Part shown: positions 63,975 through 64,000 of the stretch, one piece after another
Layout: each line of letters opens with the position of its first letter
Numbering within the stretch: the first letter of the stretch is position 1
Source: JAFGXT01 sp963677165
GTDB taxonomy: Bacteria; Verrucomicrobiota; Lentisphaeria; Victivallales; SZUA-371
DNA length: 64,000 nt
Reading direction: 5' to 3'
Assembly: GCA_963677165.2 (NCBI GenBank)
Contig: CAXXSX010000002.1
Coordinates: forward strand, 4,650,001-4,714,000
The notes under the pieces: generated by a model
Told to the model about the DNA's origin: nothing
Databases searched by the model: none
Seen by the model: only the letters and a program-made list of their open reading frames with translations
Position numbers and translations under genes: made by a program

Positions 63975-64000
63975 ACATCATCCTCTTTCGTTCATTTTTC

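Noticed and set aside
1..64000. CRISPR arrays, insertion sequences, phage genes, tRNA or rRNA genes
   Set aside because: No regularly spaced direct repeats, transposase or integrase motifs, terminal repeats or recognisable RNA gene sequences were seen on either strand.

Overview
The window reads as one contiguous stretch of chromosome from a diderm (Gram-negative-type) bacterium with moderate-to-low GC. Outer-membrane functions are present: KdsD for Kdo synthesis, an LptE-type lipoprotein, a BamD-like TPR protein, and many signal peptides and lipoboxes. Two complete MoxR/DUF58/BatA/von Willebrand A clusters with DUF4159 and DUF4175-like partners, a very long Ser/Thr kinase, a GH20/AraC pair and a biotin-dependent Na+ pump are a combination best known to me from the PVC superphylum (Lentisphaerota, Verrucomicrobiota, Planctomycetota). 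That assignment is inference; no rRNA or other phylogenetic marker is in the window. I found no tRNA, rRNA, CRISPR array, insertion sequence or phage gene.

Layout. 1-10558 (minus strand) holds the end of a secreted protein and MoxR/vWA cluster A: PA14-TPR protein, double DUF4159 protein, MoxR, DUF58, BatA-like and vWA/GATase-like proteins. 10728-13331 (plus) is proB, a small four-Cys protein and a family 2 glycosyltransferase. 13321-21958 (minus) is a long same-strand run. It starts with a DUF134 regulator and an ORP/MinD-type iron-sulfur module: DUF5320, two NifX-like proteins, a fused double MinD-ferredoxin ATPase and a C_GCAxxG_C_C protein. It then continues through a MurC-like ligase, YjbQ, a TPR protein, TrxB, ThpR and DUF4184. 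22142-25344 (plus) is an envelope group (KdsD, BamD-like, LptE, coiled-coil protein). 25349-28173 is a GH20 enzyme with a divergent AraC regulator. 28185-34792 (minus) holds a secreted hydrolase, a lipoprotein, a sigma-54 response regulator and a 1274-residue Ser/Thr kinase. 35044-39670 (minus) is an oadB-oadA-oadG sodium pump with biotin ligase. 39855-43990 (plus) is serA and ptsP. 44051-45726 (minus) is a trypsin-like protease and an acidic zinc-ribbon protein. 46259-63974 (plus) is MoxR/vWA cluster B: a lipoprotein and a large secreted protein, then MoxR, DUF58, BatA-like, vWA, DUF4175-like and DUF4159 proteins, and a giant thioredoxin-HEAT-thioredoxin-CcdA protein.

How the genes work together. 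In the two vWA clusters, a cytoplasmic AAA+ ATPase is expected to remodel a membrane complex built from MIDAS-bearing vWA proteins. Cluster B adds a periplasmic scaffold and, unusually, a membrane thiol-disulfide relay. Five successive 4-base ATGA overlaps couple its core genes. The DUF134 module looks autoregulated through a 32-bp inverted repeat that overlaps its own promoter. The Oad genes plus BirA form a self-contained biotin-dependent decarboxylase and Na+ pump.

Most promising for new biology: the permuted DsbD-like fusion together with the neighbouring DUF4159 protein carrying four consecutive cysteines, the fused double MinD-ferredoxin ATPase with its operator, and the OadB subunit with a periplasmic N-terminal extension.
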